Source: Agrobacterium salinitolerans
Lineage (GTDB): Bacteria > Pseudomonadota > Alphaproteobacteria > Rhizobiales > Rhizobiaceae
Reading direction: 5' to 3'
DNA length: 64,000 nt
Assembly: GCF_002008225.1 (NCBI RefSeq)
Contig: NZ_MRDH01000006.1
Coordinates: forward strand, 682,001 to 746,000
Shown: positions 46,942 to 56,520 of the stretch, piece after piece
Position numbering within the stretch: the stretch's first letter is position 1
Layout: the number at the start of each line of letters is the position of its first letter
Position numbers and translations under genes: made by a program
Notes under the pieces: model-generated
The model's input: only the letters and a program-made list of their open reading frames with translations
What the model was told of the DNA's origin: nothing
Databases searched by the model: none

Positions 46942-46972
46942 TCTCATTCCTGTGCTCGTCACAGGAATGAGA
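46942..46972. repeat. Perfect 13-bp inverted repeat
   Basis: TCTCATTCCTGTG (46942-46954) and CACAGGAATGAGA (46960-46972), loop CTCGT, 35 bp after the lipoprotein stop. There is no T-run, so it is more like a REP-type palindrome than a terminator. I recall similar palindromes in other Rhizobiales intergenic regions, but no second copy was seen in this window. Confidence 0.65.
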
Positions 46973-47022
46973 AAGGTGGAATGACTGCGGCTGCAGCCTA
47001 GTCCTTTACCGCCTGTCCAAAC

Positions 47023-47047
47023 AAAAAAACGGAGCCTCTCGGCCCCG
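47023..47047 (-). terminator. Terminator of ndk
   Basis: On the minus strand the stem CGGGGCC-GAGA-GGCTCCG (one G-U pair) is followed by TTTTTTT. It lies 70 bp after the ndk stop codon. Confidence 0.8.
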
Positions 47048-47117
47048 CTTCTTCGAGTCTTTTCAGCAGCTTCGTGCAATCGCCTGCAACGACGATTCAA
47101 GCCGTTGAGATTTTGAA

Positions 47118-47540
47118 TCAGCCGACGATTTCGGTTTCGGCGAACCAGTAGGCGATTTCCTGAGCGGCGGTTTCCGGAGCGTCGGAGCCGTGAACGGAGT
47201 TTTCGCCGATGGAGAGCGCAAAGGTCTTGCGGATGGTGCCTTCAGCGGCCTGGGCCGGGTTGGTGGCGCCCATGATCTCGCGGTTCTTCAAGATAGCGTT
47301 TTCGCCTTCCAGAACCTGAACGATGGTCGGGCCGGAGGTCATGCCTTCAACGAGTTCGCCGAAGAAGGGACGCTCTTTGTGAACCGCGTAGAAGCCTTCG
47401 GCTTCGCGCTTGCTCATCCAGACGCGCTTGGAGGCGACGACGCGCAGGCCGTTGTCTTCAAATACCTTGGTGATCGCGCCCGTCAGGTTACGCTTGGTTG
47501 CGTCCGGCTTGATCATCGAAAATGTGCGTTCAATCGCCAT
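47118..47540 (-). CDS. ndk: Nucleoside diphosphate kinase
   Basis: A 140-residue enzyme of the normal length. [18 protein letters not shown] (residues 4-21) and the catalytic His in [12 protein letters not shown] (about residues 114-125) are intact. It transfers gamma-phosphate between nucleoside triphosphates in the cytoplasm. Single gene with its own terminator. Confidence 0.96.
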   Translation of the reverse strand: MAIERTFSMIKPDATKRNLTGAITKVFEDNGLRVVASKRVWMSKREAEGFYAVHKERPFFGELVEGMTSGPTIVQVLEGENAILKNREIMGATNPAQAAEGTIRKTFALSIGENSVHGSDAPETAAQEIAYWFAETEIVG

Positions 47541-47643
47541 ATGTCCGTTTCCTTTTCCTTCAGAGAAAGTGGGCGGTCTTTACCCGCCCAAAGGCCCGAA
47601 AACAAGGGGGATCGACGAGATTGCGACGATCATGCCAGACATT

Positions 47644-48339
47644 TCACGCCGCTGTCACACTGCGGCCTCTCGCATCGTAGAGATCGAGACAACCTTCGAA
47701 CCAGTCCCGCACGGGGTCGTTTTCGGCGAACAAATCCGCCCCGGTGGTAATGCGCGCCCATTGCAGGGCGCCGAAGACGATATAATCCGCAAAGAGAGGC
47801 GATGCGCCGCCGATGAAAGGCTGGAAGCTCAGCATACGCCGGATCGGCGCAAGCAATGCCGGGAAGGCTGCGATTTCCGCCTCGCGGTTCGCCACCACAT
47901 CCTCAAGCGGGCGGCCGAGGGCTTTCGTGCGGCTGTCGCGGAAATAACGGCGGTCCGGCTCGTCCAGCATATTGTGGATATCGAGCACGGCAATACGGAC
48001 GATGGCCGGGTGAAGCATCGTCTGCGACCAGCTTTCGACGAAACGGGCCATGGCCTTGCCGCCCTCGCCGTTGAACAGCGACGGGCGCTCCGGGTAAGCC
48101 TCGTCCAGATAAAGCGCGATCTCAAAACTGTCACTCACCAGCTCGTCACCGTCTCGCAGGATCGGCACGGTCTTCGAAAAACCATCCTCCACCGTCGGGA
48201 TCACCGTGAAGGGTAAAGGCCGCTCCTCGAAATCCAGCCCCTTATGCGCCAGCGAAAGCACGGTTTTCCAGCAATGGGGAGAAAATGGCCGGGAAGTATC
48301 GCTTCCGCATAGCGAATAAAGCGTTCTGGAAGTCGTCAT
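47644..48339 (-). CDS. Glutathione S-transferase family protein (beta-etherase-like N terminus)
   Basis: A 231-residue protein. The thioredoxin-like half has RPFSPHCWKTVLSLAHKGL (about residues 17-35), a pattern seen in LigE-type beta-etherase GSTs, and VPILRDGDELVSDSFEIALY with the Ser of glutathione binding. The C-terminal half is helical and contains GGASPLFADYIVFGALQWAR. The substrate cannot be assigned; a role in lignin-derived ethers is speculative. Confidence 0.8.
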   Translation of the reverse strand: MTTSRTLYSLCGSDTSRPFSPHCWKTVLSLAHKGLDFEERPLPFTVIPTVEDGFSKTVPILRDGDELVSDSFEIALYLDEAYPERPSLFNGEGGKAMARFVESWSQTMLHPAIVRIAVLDIHNMLDEPDRRYFRDSRTKALGRPLEDVVANREAEIAAFPALLAPIRRMLSFQPFIGGASPLFADYIVFGALQWARITTGADLFAENDPVRDWFEGCLDLYDARGRSVTAA

Positions 48340-48595
48340 GGGCTGCCCTCTTCTGCAATATCGATAAAACGATATAAGAACGGCCGGACGATGAAATCAA
48401 ATCAGGATTTGTCATTCAATCGATCACAAGCGCATGTGATCCGTGAGTCTGTGCGAAGTGAAATTTTTCACTTCGCAGCGCAACAATTTTTCCCTGATTC
48501 AATCAATTTTAAAGCGTTGCTTGTAAGAATAACACCATTCAACAATCGGTTATTGCCGGTCTATTCATAATAATCTCTCGGTATTGGGGCTGTCA

Positions 48596-49642
48596 GTGAC
48601 GACATCGGCGGGCGATAAAAAACGTGATCAGGCGCGAAGTTCTCTTGTCGTCACCAAAATTACGCAGTTCATCGCCAAGATGAACATTGCGCCTCTGCCG
48701 CGCAATTATGAATTGATCTACGAAATATTGTCCGGACACAATCCTGCCATGGGTCGCGACATTCTTGCGCTCGGCAATGCGCCGCAGCAGCATGAAATCG
48801 ACCTCATCGGCCAGCGGCACAATCTGCCCGGCTTTTCGCGCATCGAAGCCGAACAGATGGCAAGCGAGGCCCTCGATACACTGACGCAGATTTCCGTGCG
48901 GCTTGATGCAAGCCTTCGACGCACAGAGACTTTCCTGGCCAGCCTTGAGCAGGATGAAGATGGCGAGCGGTCCGCAGCGGAGCGCTTGGTTGATTTGCTG
49001 GGCGACATCCACGAAGAGCAGACGAGCCTTCGGAATTTCATCGCCATGGGACTGGTGAAAATCCGCGAGGTTGAAAGAAACCGGGGCGAGCTTCAGGTCG
49101 CCTCGTTGCGCGACGCGCTGACGGCTCTACCAAACCGGGCCGCCTTTCTCGAAAAGCTGGACCTTCTTTTTTCAAAGGACCGGGCTGCATCCGCCACCTC
49201 GCTCGTGCTGCTGGATATCGATCATTTCCGGGAGATCAACGGCAAATACGGCTCGTCCGCCGGCAACAAGGCATTACGACGTCTCGCCGCCCTGTTTCGC
49301 AAAACCATCAAGAAAGACGATTTCGTCGCCCGTATCGGCGGTGATGAATTCGCATTTCTGTTTGCCGGCGTATCGCAAAACACGGCCGAGGCCATTGCCG
49401 AGCGGCTGCGGCAGAGCGTGGAGGCGTTGCGCTTTGCGACCGCTGGCGGCGATGGCGAACATCTGACGGTGTCGATCGGCGTCGCAGAAGTGGATGGCAC
49501 CGCCACGCCCGCCGAATTTTTCGACCATGCCGAACTCGCGCTGCTTTCGGCCCGCTGCGGCGCACGCAATTGCGTCGTCGGTTATTCGCGGGAGGTGGCG
49601 CAGCATAGCCGCAACAGCTATCTGGTGCAGCTCGGCGATTGA
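48596..49642 (+). CDS. Diguanylate cyclase (GGDEF)
   Basis: About 348 residues, cytoplasmic with no membrane segments. An N-terminal helical sensory region of about 170 residues (LPRNYELIYEILSGHNPAM at about 34-52) is followed by a GGDEF domain: DALTALPNRAAF, LLDIDHFREINGKYG and the intact GGDEF at 248-252. It should make c-di-GMP from GTP. No RxxD inhibition site is evident at the expected distance upstream. The GTG at 48596 is the preferred start; TTG 48584 is possible. It begins a cluster of three c-di-GMP genes. Confidence 0.87.
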   Translation: MTTSAGDKKRDQARSSLVVTKITQFIAKMNIAPLPRNYELIYEILSGHNPAMGRDILALGNAPQQHEIDLIGQRHNLPGFSRIEAEQMASEALDTLTQISVRLDASLRRTETFLASLEQDEDGERSAAERLVDLLGDIHEEQTSLRNFIAMGLVKIREVERNRGELQVASLRDALTALPNRAAFLEKLDLLFSKDRAASATSLVLLDIDHFREINGKYGSSAGNKALRRLAALFRKTIKKDDFVARIGGDEFAFLFAGVSQNTAEAIAERLRQSVEALRFATAGGDGEHLTVSIGVAEVDGTATPAEFFDHAELALLSARCGARNCVVGYSREVAQHSRNSYLVQLGD

Positions 49643-49711
49643 CCGTTTAATCTCGCGCGATGTGGCGCGGGCGCTCTTGCCTTGGCCAGACAGTTCGGCC
49701 AAAACGGCGCC

Positions 49712-51595
49712 ATGATTACGATTACCGATCTTTCCGCCCGCATCGCCGGGCGTCTGCTTCTCGATCATGCCAGCGTGACGCTTCCCGCCGGTGTGAAGGC
49801 GGGACTTGTCGGCCGCAACGGCGCCGGCAAATCCACCCTGTTCCGGGTCATCACCGGCGACTTCTCGGCGGAAAGCGGTTCGGTGACGATCCCGAAGCAG
49901 GCGCGCATCGGCCAGGTGGCGCAAGAAGCTCCAGGCACCGAAGACTCGCTGATTTCCATCGTGCTTTCCGCCGACAAGGAGCGCAGCGCGCTTCTGGCCG
50001 AGGCGGAAACCGCAACCGATCCGCACCGTATCGCCGAAATCCAGATGCGGCTCGTCGACATCGACGCCCATTCGGCGGAAGCGCGCGCCTCCAGCATTCT
50101 TGCCGGTCTCGGTTTCGATCATGAGGCGCAGCTTCGCCCCGCCTCCTCCTTCTCCGGCGGCTGGCGCATGCGCGTTGCGCTCGCCTCCGTGCTGTTTGCC
50201 GAACCGGACCTGTTGCTGCTCGACGAACCGACCAACTATCTCGACCTCGAAGGCACGCTCTGGCTGGAGGATTATATCCGGCGGTATCCACACACTGTCA
50301 TCATCATCAGCCACGACCGCGATCTTCTCAACAACGCCGTCAATTCCATCGTGCATCTGGACCAGAAGAAGCTGACCTTCTATCGCGGCGGCTACGACCA
50401 GTTCGAGCGGCAGAAGGCCGAGGCCGACGAATTGCAGATGAAAGCGAAGGCGAAGAACGACGCCGCGCGCAAGCATCTGCAAAGCTTCATCGATCGTTTT
50501 CGTGCCAAGGCCACCAAGGCGCGCCAGGCGCAGAGCCGCATCAAGGCGCTGGAGCGCATGGGCACCGTGGCCGCCGTGATCGAGGATCATGTCCAGCCGA
50601 TCACATTTCCCGAGCCGGAAAAGCAGCCCGCCTCCCCCATCGTCGCCATCAATGGCGGTGCTGTGGGTTATGAGCCGGGCAAATCGATCCTGAAGCAGCT
50701 CAATCTGCGGATCGACAATGACGACCGCATCGCGCTGCTCGGCTCGAACGGCAACGGTAAATCCACCTTCGCGAAATTCATCTCCGGCCGGCTTGCCCCC
50801 CAGGCGGGCGATCTTCGCGTTGCTCCCGGGCTCAAGATCGGTTTCTTCGCGCAGCACCAGCTGGATGACCTCGTGCCGGATGAAACGCCGGTCGAACATG
50901 TGCGCAAACTGATGCCGCTGGCGCCCGAAGCGCAGGTGCGCGCCCGTGTCGCCCAGATGGGGCTTGCGACGGAGAAAATGGCGACAGCGGCGAAGGACTT
51001 GTCCGGTGGCGAAAAAGCCCGCCTGCTGATGGGGCTTGCGGCCTTCCATGCGCCGAACCTGCTGATCCTCGACGAACCGACCAACCACCTCGACATCGAC
51101 AGCCGTCGGGCGCTGATCGAGGCGCTGAACGATTATAGCGGCGCAGTCATCCTCATCTCGCACGACCGCCACCTGATCGAGGCGACGGTCGACCGGCTGT
51201 GGCTGGTGGCCGACGGCACGGTCAAGACCTTCGAAGGCGACATGGAGGAATATCGCGATATCGTCGTTTCCTCTGGCAGGAAGAAGGAAGACAAGACCGA
51301 CGCCGTCCCCGATCAGGCATCCAAGGCCGATCAACGCAAGGCCAACGCGGAAAAGCGCGCCCAGCTCGCGCCGCTCAAGAAAAAGATCAATGAAATCGAA
51401 TCCCTGACGGCAAAGCTTGAGAAAGTGATTCAGTCGCTCGACAAGGAGCTGGCGGACCCGGCCCTTTATGAAAAAGCCCCCGCGAAGGCTGCCCAGAAAG
51501 TGAAGGAACGTGGTGAGGCGGCTGCAAAGCTCTCCGATGCGGAAGAGCAATGGTTGCTGCTTTCCAGCGAATATGAGGATGCGATGGCGGGCTGA
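49712..51595 (+). CDS. ABC-F family ATPase (YheS-like)
   Basis: A 627-residue soluble protein with two ABC domains. Walker A GRNGAGKST (about residues 34-42) and GSNGNGKSTF (about 345-354), signature motifs SFSGGWRMR and DLSGGEKAR, and Walker B LLLLDEPTNYLD and LLILDEPTNHLD are intact. The linker FIDRFRAKATKARQAQSRIK between the domains is the YheS/ABC-F P-site interaction motif. A C-terminal coiled coil (about 550-600) is also seen. ABC-F proteins act on stalled ribosomes or antibiotic targets rather than transport. It follows the diguanylate cyclase by 69 bp. Confidence 0.92.
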   Translation: MITITDLSARIAGRLLLDHASVTLPAGVKAGLVGRNGAGKSTLFRVITGDFSAESGSVTIPKQARIGQVAQEAPGTEDSLISIVLSADKERSALLAEAETATDPHRIAEIQMRLVDIDAHSAEARASSILAGLGFDHEAQLRPASSFSGGWRMRVALASVLFAEPDLLLLDEPTNYLDLEGTLWLEDYIRRYPHTVIIISHDRDLLNNAVNSIVHLDQKKLTFYRGGYDQFERQKAEADELQMKAKAKNDAARKHLQSFIDRFRAKATKARQAQSRIKALERMGTVAAVIEDHVQPITFPEPEKQPASPIVAINGGAVGYEPGKSILKQLNLRIDNDDRIALLGSNGNGKSTFAKFISGRLAPQAGDLRVAPGLKIGFFAQHQLDDLVPDETPVEHVRKLMPLAPEAQVRARVAQMGLATEKMATAAKDLSGGEKARLLMGLAAFHAPNLLILDEPTNHLDIDSRRALIEALNDYSGAVILISHDRHLIEATVDRLWLVADGTVKTFEGDMEEYRDIVVSSGRKKEDKTDAVPDQASKADQRKANAEKRAQLAPLKKKINEIESLTAKLEKVIQSLDKELADPALYEKAPAKAAQKVKERGEAAAKLSDAEEQWLLLSSEYEDAMAG

Positions 51596-51816
51596 CGAGG
51601 CCGGGTTTGCAGTGCATCCCCTCTCCGTCCGGCGACCTCCAAGGAAGCCGCCGAACCTATTGTCGATCTTACTTCGCGTCGATCGTATTGAGGCCTTCAC
51701 GCGCGCATTCGACAGCGTTTGCGCCGTTGCGACCGAAGGAGTTTCCCAGCACAGACCGGGAAAACATTCAATGCAGCGGTCACCGAATTCACCCCAGACC
51801 GCCATTGGCCTCCGCG

Positions 51817-53757
51817 CTAAGCGCAAGCCCTGCGCGGCTGCAATCGCGCAAGCGGTACGGCTGGGGAATAAAGATAACCCTGCCCGAAGCGAATGCCCAT
51901 CTGCATGAGGAGCCGGCTCTGTTCCTCGGTTTCTATGCCTTCCGTCACCAGCTTCGCACCATAGCGCTCGGCGCTCTCGAAAGCGAGCGCGATGGCCTCC
52001 CTGAACCGCGACTGGTCGAGCCTCGACGTCATCCAGTGATCGATCTTGACCTCTTCGAATGGGAACCGCGCGAGCAAAGTGAGTGCGGCATAACCGGTGC
52101 CGAAATCATCGAGCGCCAGCCGGACGCCCGCGGCAATCAGCGTGTCGAAATTTTGCTGTACGACGTCGGTGGTCGGTATTCTGCTCATCTCCGTCACTTC
52201 GATTGAGAGGCGATGCGCCGGCACCGCCATTTCGTGCAGCAGCGCCACGACCCGGTCTGCGAAATGCGCGCTCGCAAAAGACGATGCGGAGATATTCACC
52301 GCCAGATGAAAATCCGCCTCAAGGCCCTGCAGGTCTCGAAGGTCACGCACGACGGCTTCTATCGTCGACCATTCGAATTCCACCAGCAGCCGATGGCGTT
52401 CGGCGATCTCCAACACATAATAAGGCGATAGCGCCTGCCCCCGCGCATCGACCGCGCGCAGGAGCGCTTCAGCGCCGATCATGCGGCGATTGCGCAGTTC
52501 GAATTTGGGCTGATAACAAATGGGCGGCGTGCCGGATTTGATCCAGTTGACCAGCATCTGCCGCACCGCCTCGTCCCGTGTCGCTTTCTCGGCAAAGGAG
52601 AAGGGGAAAATCTGCACCGGATGATCGCTTCCCTTCAGCGCGAGGCTGAGGTGCCTGAGGAACGAGGCCGTGTTCTGCCGGGAAAGCCTGTCCAGATTCG
52701 CCGCACCGATTTTGAGATGCGGCACCGGCCCCGCCTCCGCCAAGCGGCAAAACGTGCTCAACCCGTCATGCAGATGCATCATGAGTTTTGTGCTTTCGGA
52801 CTTCTCCAGCGAAATCCCCCGCATGACGACCGCAAGCGTCGTATCGCCGAACATGAAGCTGCACGGCGTATCGGAGCTGCATAGCAGGCCGTCCTCCCTG
52901 TCGCAGATTTCACGCGCCAGCCTCGGCCAGAAAAGATCGCTCCAGTCCTCGCCCGCGCAGGCGGCGACATCGGCAATATTGACGATCTCGATCAGAATGA
53001 GGGCATGCGAAACCGCCGGCTCCTGCCGCATCATCGCTTCTATATGGTCCCTTAGGGCGCGCCTGTTGGGCAGGCCGGTCAACGAATCCGTGCGTGCCGC
53101 CGATTCGCGTTGCCTTGTCTCTTCCCGCGCTCGCGCCTCGTTGCGCAGAAGGATGAACAGGCAGAAGATCATCGGCAGGCCGACGGCAACGGCGCCCAAG
53201 GTTCGGCGGCCTATTGCACTTAAAAACAGCGACTGGTCGACCAGCCCAAGGACGAACGAGACCGAGACGGCAAGCAGCACGGCAATGAACCTGACCGCGA
53301 AGACGGTGAGGATATCCCGAATTCCCAGATCGGCGAGGCGGCGCTTGCGCATCCAGCCATACATGATGATGCCGCTGGCCGAAATGACAACCATGTCCTG
53401 CAGGGCCGCAAAAAACAGCACGGGACCACCGAACACGAAACGCCCGGCCGCCACGAGGGACAGGCTGATCAGCCCGCCCTGCCAGGAGCCAAGCACCCCA
53501 GCCAGAAACAGCAGGTCGGAGCGGATATAGGGCTTGGAGGGCAGCTTGATGAATTCGGACACCAGCAGCATCAGCAGAAAGCCCGCCATTCCAAAGATGA
53601 TGCCGTAATAGATTTTATAGCGCGGGTCCTCGAGTGCTATATTTCGCCGCACAAGAATGAGCACAGACACCATGCCAATCACGGCGGCGGCCTGAAGCAG
53701 CAGGAATGGAAGCTCGGCAGCCGATGCTGCCGCTTGTGCGGCGATCAATTCCATCAT
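51817..53757 (-). CDS. Membrane c-di-GMP phosphodiesterase (degenerate GGDEF + EAL)
   Basis: A 646-residue protein with about six N-terminal membrane segments (about 10-210) resembling a 5TM-LYT-type sensor. A GGDEF-like domain has lost its active site: SLTGLPNRRAL is kept, but the GGDEF position reads FGDTT. A complete EAL domain follows: GAEALLR (Glu430), NISASS, LALDDFGTGY and EGIETEEQ. It should hydrolyse c-di-GMP. It is the next gene downstream of a diguanylate cyclase on the same strand (113 bp), giving a cyclase-phosphodiesterase pair. Confidence 0.87.
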   Translation of the reverse strand: MMELIAAQAAASAAELPFLLLQAAAVIGMVSVLILVRRNIALEDPRYKIYYGIIFGMAGFLLMLLVSEFIKLPSKPYIRSDLLFLAGVLGSWQGGLISLSLVAAGRFVFGGPVLFFAALQDMVVISASGIIMYGWMRKRRLADLGIRDILTVFAVRFIAVLLAVSVSFVLGLVDQSLFLSAIGRRTLGAVAVGLPMIFCLFILLRNEARAREETRQRESAARTDSLTGLPNRRALRDHIEAMMRQEPAVSHALILIEIVNIADVAACAGEDWSDLFWPRLAREICDREDGLLCSSDTPCSFMFGDTTLAVVMRGISLEKSESTKLMMHLHDGLSTFCRLAEAGPVPHLKIGAANLDRLSRQNTASFLRHLSLALKGSDHPVQIFPFSFAEKATRDEAVRQMLVNWIKSGTPPICYQPKFELRNRRMIGAEALLRAVDARGQALSPYYVLEIAERHRLLVEFEWSTIEAVVRDLRDLQGLEADFHLAVNISASSFASAHFADRVVALLHEMAVPAHRLSIEVTEMSRIPTTDVVQQNFDTLIAAGVRLALDDFGTGYAALTLLARFPFEEVKIDHWMTSRLDQSRFREAIALAFESAERYGAKLVTEGIETEEQSRLLMQMGIRFGQGYLYSPAVPLARLQPRRACA

Positions 53758-53869
53758 CTGCGTTCCCCGGTTATATTTTGTTCTGGCGTCGGCATTCCGG
53801 CACCTGGCCTTCACAAACCCTGCTTCTGGCAGGGCAGACTTTACAACACATCGCCAGACCTTCGCCGGC

Positions 53870-55081
53870 CTATGCCGACATCGCGGATTCGACGTCGTAA
53901 ATCTCCGCTGGCTCGACAATCGTTCCAATATTCCCGGAGGCGAGTACCAGCCGATCGCGGCCTTGACGCTTCGCCTCGTAAAGCGCCACATCGGCCCGGT
54001 TCACCATCTCGTATATGATTTCCCTGCCGTCACCGGAAACGGCAATGCCGAGGCTGACCGTTACGATCTCTCGTCCGTCGGGGCGGTTAAGATGGGGTAT
54101 GGCCTCGTCGATCACGGCCAATCTGAGCCTTTCGCCAATGGCGAGCGCGGCGGAAACAACGCAATTATCGAGCAGAACCACAAATTCCTCGCCACCGTAA
54201 CGCGCGACAAAACTTCTGTCGCCATCGTCGCTACAAAGGGCGTTGCGCAGTCTGCCGGCGACCCTGCGCAGGCAGTCGTCGCCGGCCACATGCCCCTCTG
54301 AGTCATTATATTTCTTGAAATAATCGACATCGAGAAGGATGAGCGCCCGGGGCCGGCCGCTGCCGCCCGAGGCGTGGCTCGCCGCTTCGTCAAAGCTGCG
54401 GCGGTTGCGAATGCCGGTGAGCTGGTCGGTATTGGAAAGCTGCTGAAGCTCGTGATTTGCCCTCTGGATCCTCTGCAGCAAAGTCTTTTCACGCAGCGAG
54501 GCCAGATAATCCCGCCTTTCCACCTGTTCGATACGATAGGCCGCAAACAGCGAGACGGCGCTGATGCCGACGGAACACATGATCGCCGGCAGCTTGGCCA
54601 CCTCACTCGTCACGGTGACATATTCCATGCCGACTATGAAAACCGCCATGCAGCCGACCGTTCCCATGACCGCAACCGGAAACGGTTTTCGGTGTATCGT
54701 GTTCATATAGAGGACAACGGTGACGATACCCATGTAATATTCGCTCGCCGACGAGGTCCGAGCATTGGCGTAGATGAACATGATCGATGCGACGACCAAC
54801 ATGCAGCCCAGCCCGTGAAGGACCTCATGCGCCACCGCATCCGCCCGCTCCCTGAGCGCATAGTATCGTGCCGGAAAATAAAGAAAAAGAAGCGGCGTGA
54901 TGATAAGCAAACGGACCGTCAGATCCAGCCAGATGATATCCGGCACCAGACTTAGGTCCACAAACACGTAGAGATTGTAAAGGATGACACCGAAAATCAA
55001 TCCATATGTATTGAATTTCCGACTGCTTTCGTTGACTTTCCGAAGAAAGCCAGACAAACGATCATCTTCAAACAAAAACAC
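53870..55081 (-). CDS. Membrane diguanylate cyclase (GGEEF)
   Basis: A 403-residue protein. About six membrane segments lie between residues 25 and 190, then a coiled region, then a GGDEF domain (about 215-385): DQLTGIRNRRSF, LLDVDYFKKYNDSEGHVAGD and the active motif GGEEF at 296-300. It should make c-di-GMP at the inner membrane. It starts from an AT-rich region and is followed by a phosphodiesterase gene on the same strand. Confidence 0.9.
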   Translation of the reverse strand: MFLFEDDRLSGFLRKVNESSRKFNTYGLIFGVILYNLYVFVDLSLVPDIIWLDLTVRLLIITPLLFLYFPARYYALRERADAVAHEVLHGLGCMLVVASIMFIYANARTSSASEYYMGIVTVVLYMNTIHRKPFPVAVMGTVGCMAVFIVGMEYVTVTSEVAKLPAIMCSVGISAVSLFAAYRIEQVERRDYLASLREKTLLQRIQRANHELQQLSNTDQLTGIRNRRSFDEAASHASGGSGRPRALILLDVDYFKKYNDSEGHVAGDDCLRRVAGRLRNALCSDDGDRSFVARYGGEEFVVLLDNCVVSAALAIGERLRLAVIDEAIPHLNRPDGREIVTVSLGIAVSGDGREIIYEMVNRADVALYEAKRQGRDRLVLASGNIGTIVEPAEIYDVESAMSA

Positions 55082-55391
55082 AAAACACCTGCTTCGTAAA
55101 ATATATTCAAGTGAAATCTAAAATTATTACGGATAACTACACAATACATCGGAGAAAATTAACACTATAACTATCAAAATTCAAAAACAACACTCAATAA
55201 TCCAGAAAAATATTTGAAACAATCGAATATTAATTGATCTGCGGATACACACACCGAAACTTGTTGCGATATTACGGCTTGAAAAAAGACGCGCCGCATG
55301 GAAACGATCACCTTGCTCCTTGGAGCGTTTGTGCTAGAAACTTGTAAAAATCACACTTTATCCCACGCAGCACTCAGACGGGTTCCACTTC
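55082..55391. promoter_or_regulatory. AT-rich divergent promoter region between the cyclase and galactose dehydrogenase genes
   Basis: A 310-bp gap, strongly AT-rich between about 55085 and 55265. It should hold the promoters of the membrane diguanylate cyclase (leftward) and the dehydrogenase (rightward). I see no coding frame or clear dyad. Confidence 0.55.
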
Positions 55392-56318
55392 ATGTCAGCC
55401 ACCAAGCTTGCCATCGTCGGCGTCGGCAAAATCGTTCGCGACCAGCATCTTCCCGCCATTGCAGGCAATCCGGATTTTGAGTTGATCTGCACCGCAAGCC
55501 GTCACGGCACCGTGGACGGCGTCGCTTCCTATGGCACCATCGAGGCCATGCTGGAGGCTGTGCCTGATATCGATGCGGTGTCGCTGTGCATGCCGCCGCA
55601 ATATCGCTATGAGGCGGCTTACGCAGCGCTGAATGCCGGCAAGCATGTCTTCCTTGAAAAGCCGCCGGGCGCCACCCTTTCGGAAGTGCAGGATCTCGCT
55701 CGGCTGGCGGATTCGAAGGGCCTTTCACTGTTTGCGAGCTGGCATTCGCGTTATGCGCCCGCGGTCGAGGCTGCGAAGGCGTTTTTGGCCTCGACGACAA
55801 TCGACAGCGTGCATGTCATCTGGAAAGAGGATGTGCGTCACTGGCACCCGAACCAGGCCTGGATCTGGCAGGCGGGCGGTCTCGGCGTGTTTGACCCCGG
55901 CATCAATGCGCTTTCGATCATCACCCATATCCTGCCGCGCGCGCTGTTCCTGACCAAGGCGACACTCGAATTCCCGGAAAACCGCGACGCCCCGATCGCC
56001 GCCGACCTGCATTTTTCCGATGTGACGAAAATGCCCGTCCATGCCGAATTCGACTGGCGTCAGACCGGCAAGCAAAGCTGGGATATCGTTGCCGAGACGG
56101 CCGCGGGACAGATGGTGCTTTCGGAAGGCGGTGCGAAGCTCTCGATCAACGGCGAAGAAAAGCTCTCCCAGCCGGAGCGGGAATATCCGGCTCTTTACGA
56201 GCGTTTCTCGGAAATCATCAAGGCAGGCCGTTCCGATGTCGACCTCGCGCCGTTGACCCATGTGGCTGACGCTTTCCTGCTCGGCCGCCACAAATTCGTG
56301 GATTCCTTCTACGACTGA
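55392..56318 (+). CDS. gal: D-galactose 1-dehydrogenase-like oxidoreductase (Gfo/Idh/MocA)
   Basis: A 308-residue NAD(P)-dependent enzyme with Rossmann start AIVGVGKIVRDQHLPAI (about residues 7-23), the EKPPG motif (about 94-98) with the catalytic Lys, and VRHWHPNQAWIWQAGGLGVF with DPGINALSI (about 154-183). These blocks match bacterial D-galactose/L-arabinose 1-dehydrogenases, which oxidise the sugar to its lactone. It stands alone; downstream pathway genes are not in the window. The symbol follows that family and is tentative. Confidence 0.82.
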   Translation: MSATKLAIVGVGKIVRDQHLPAIAGNPDFELICTASRHGTVDGVASYGTIEAMLEAVPDIDAVSLCMPPQYRYEAAYAALNAGKHVFLEKPPGATLSEVQDLARLADSKGLSLFASWHSRYAPAVEAAKAFLASTTIDSVHVIWKEDVRHWHPNQAWIWQAGGLGVFDPGINALSIITHILPRALFLTKATLEFPENRDAPIAADLHFSDVTKMPVHAEFDWRQTGKQSWDIVAETAAGQMVLSEGGAKLSINGEEKLSQPEREYPALYERFSEIIKAGRSDVDLAPLTHVADAFLLGRHKFVDSFYD

Positions 56319-56520
56319 GAAGCCGAAACGCTTGCCAAGAACGCTGATTCAAAGGGCGCGACTGACGAAACGGTCGCGCCCTGAATTTTTGGCCTCATAC
56401 AGCGCTCTTCGATGCTGTGCAGCGGCCCCATGCGGTCTGCATCCACATGAAGGGGCAAGCGCACCACCAATGCCGAGACGGGCATCAACCGCCTGTCGGG
56501 GAGGCACGGTCCCTGGTGGA

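Noticed and set aside
49274-51826. 850-codon minus-strand frame, the longest in this region
   Set aside because: Antisense to the ABC-F gene and the end of the cyclase gene; no recognisable domain.
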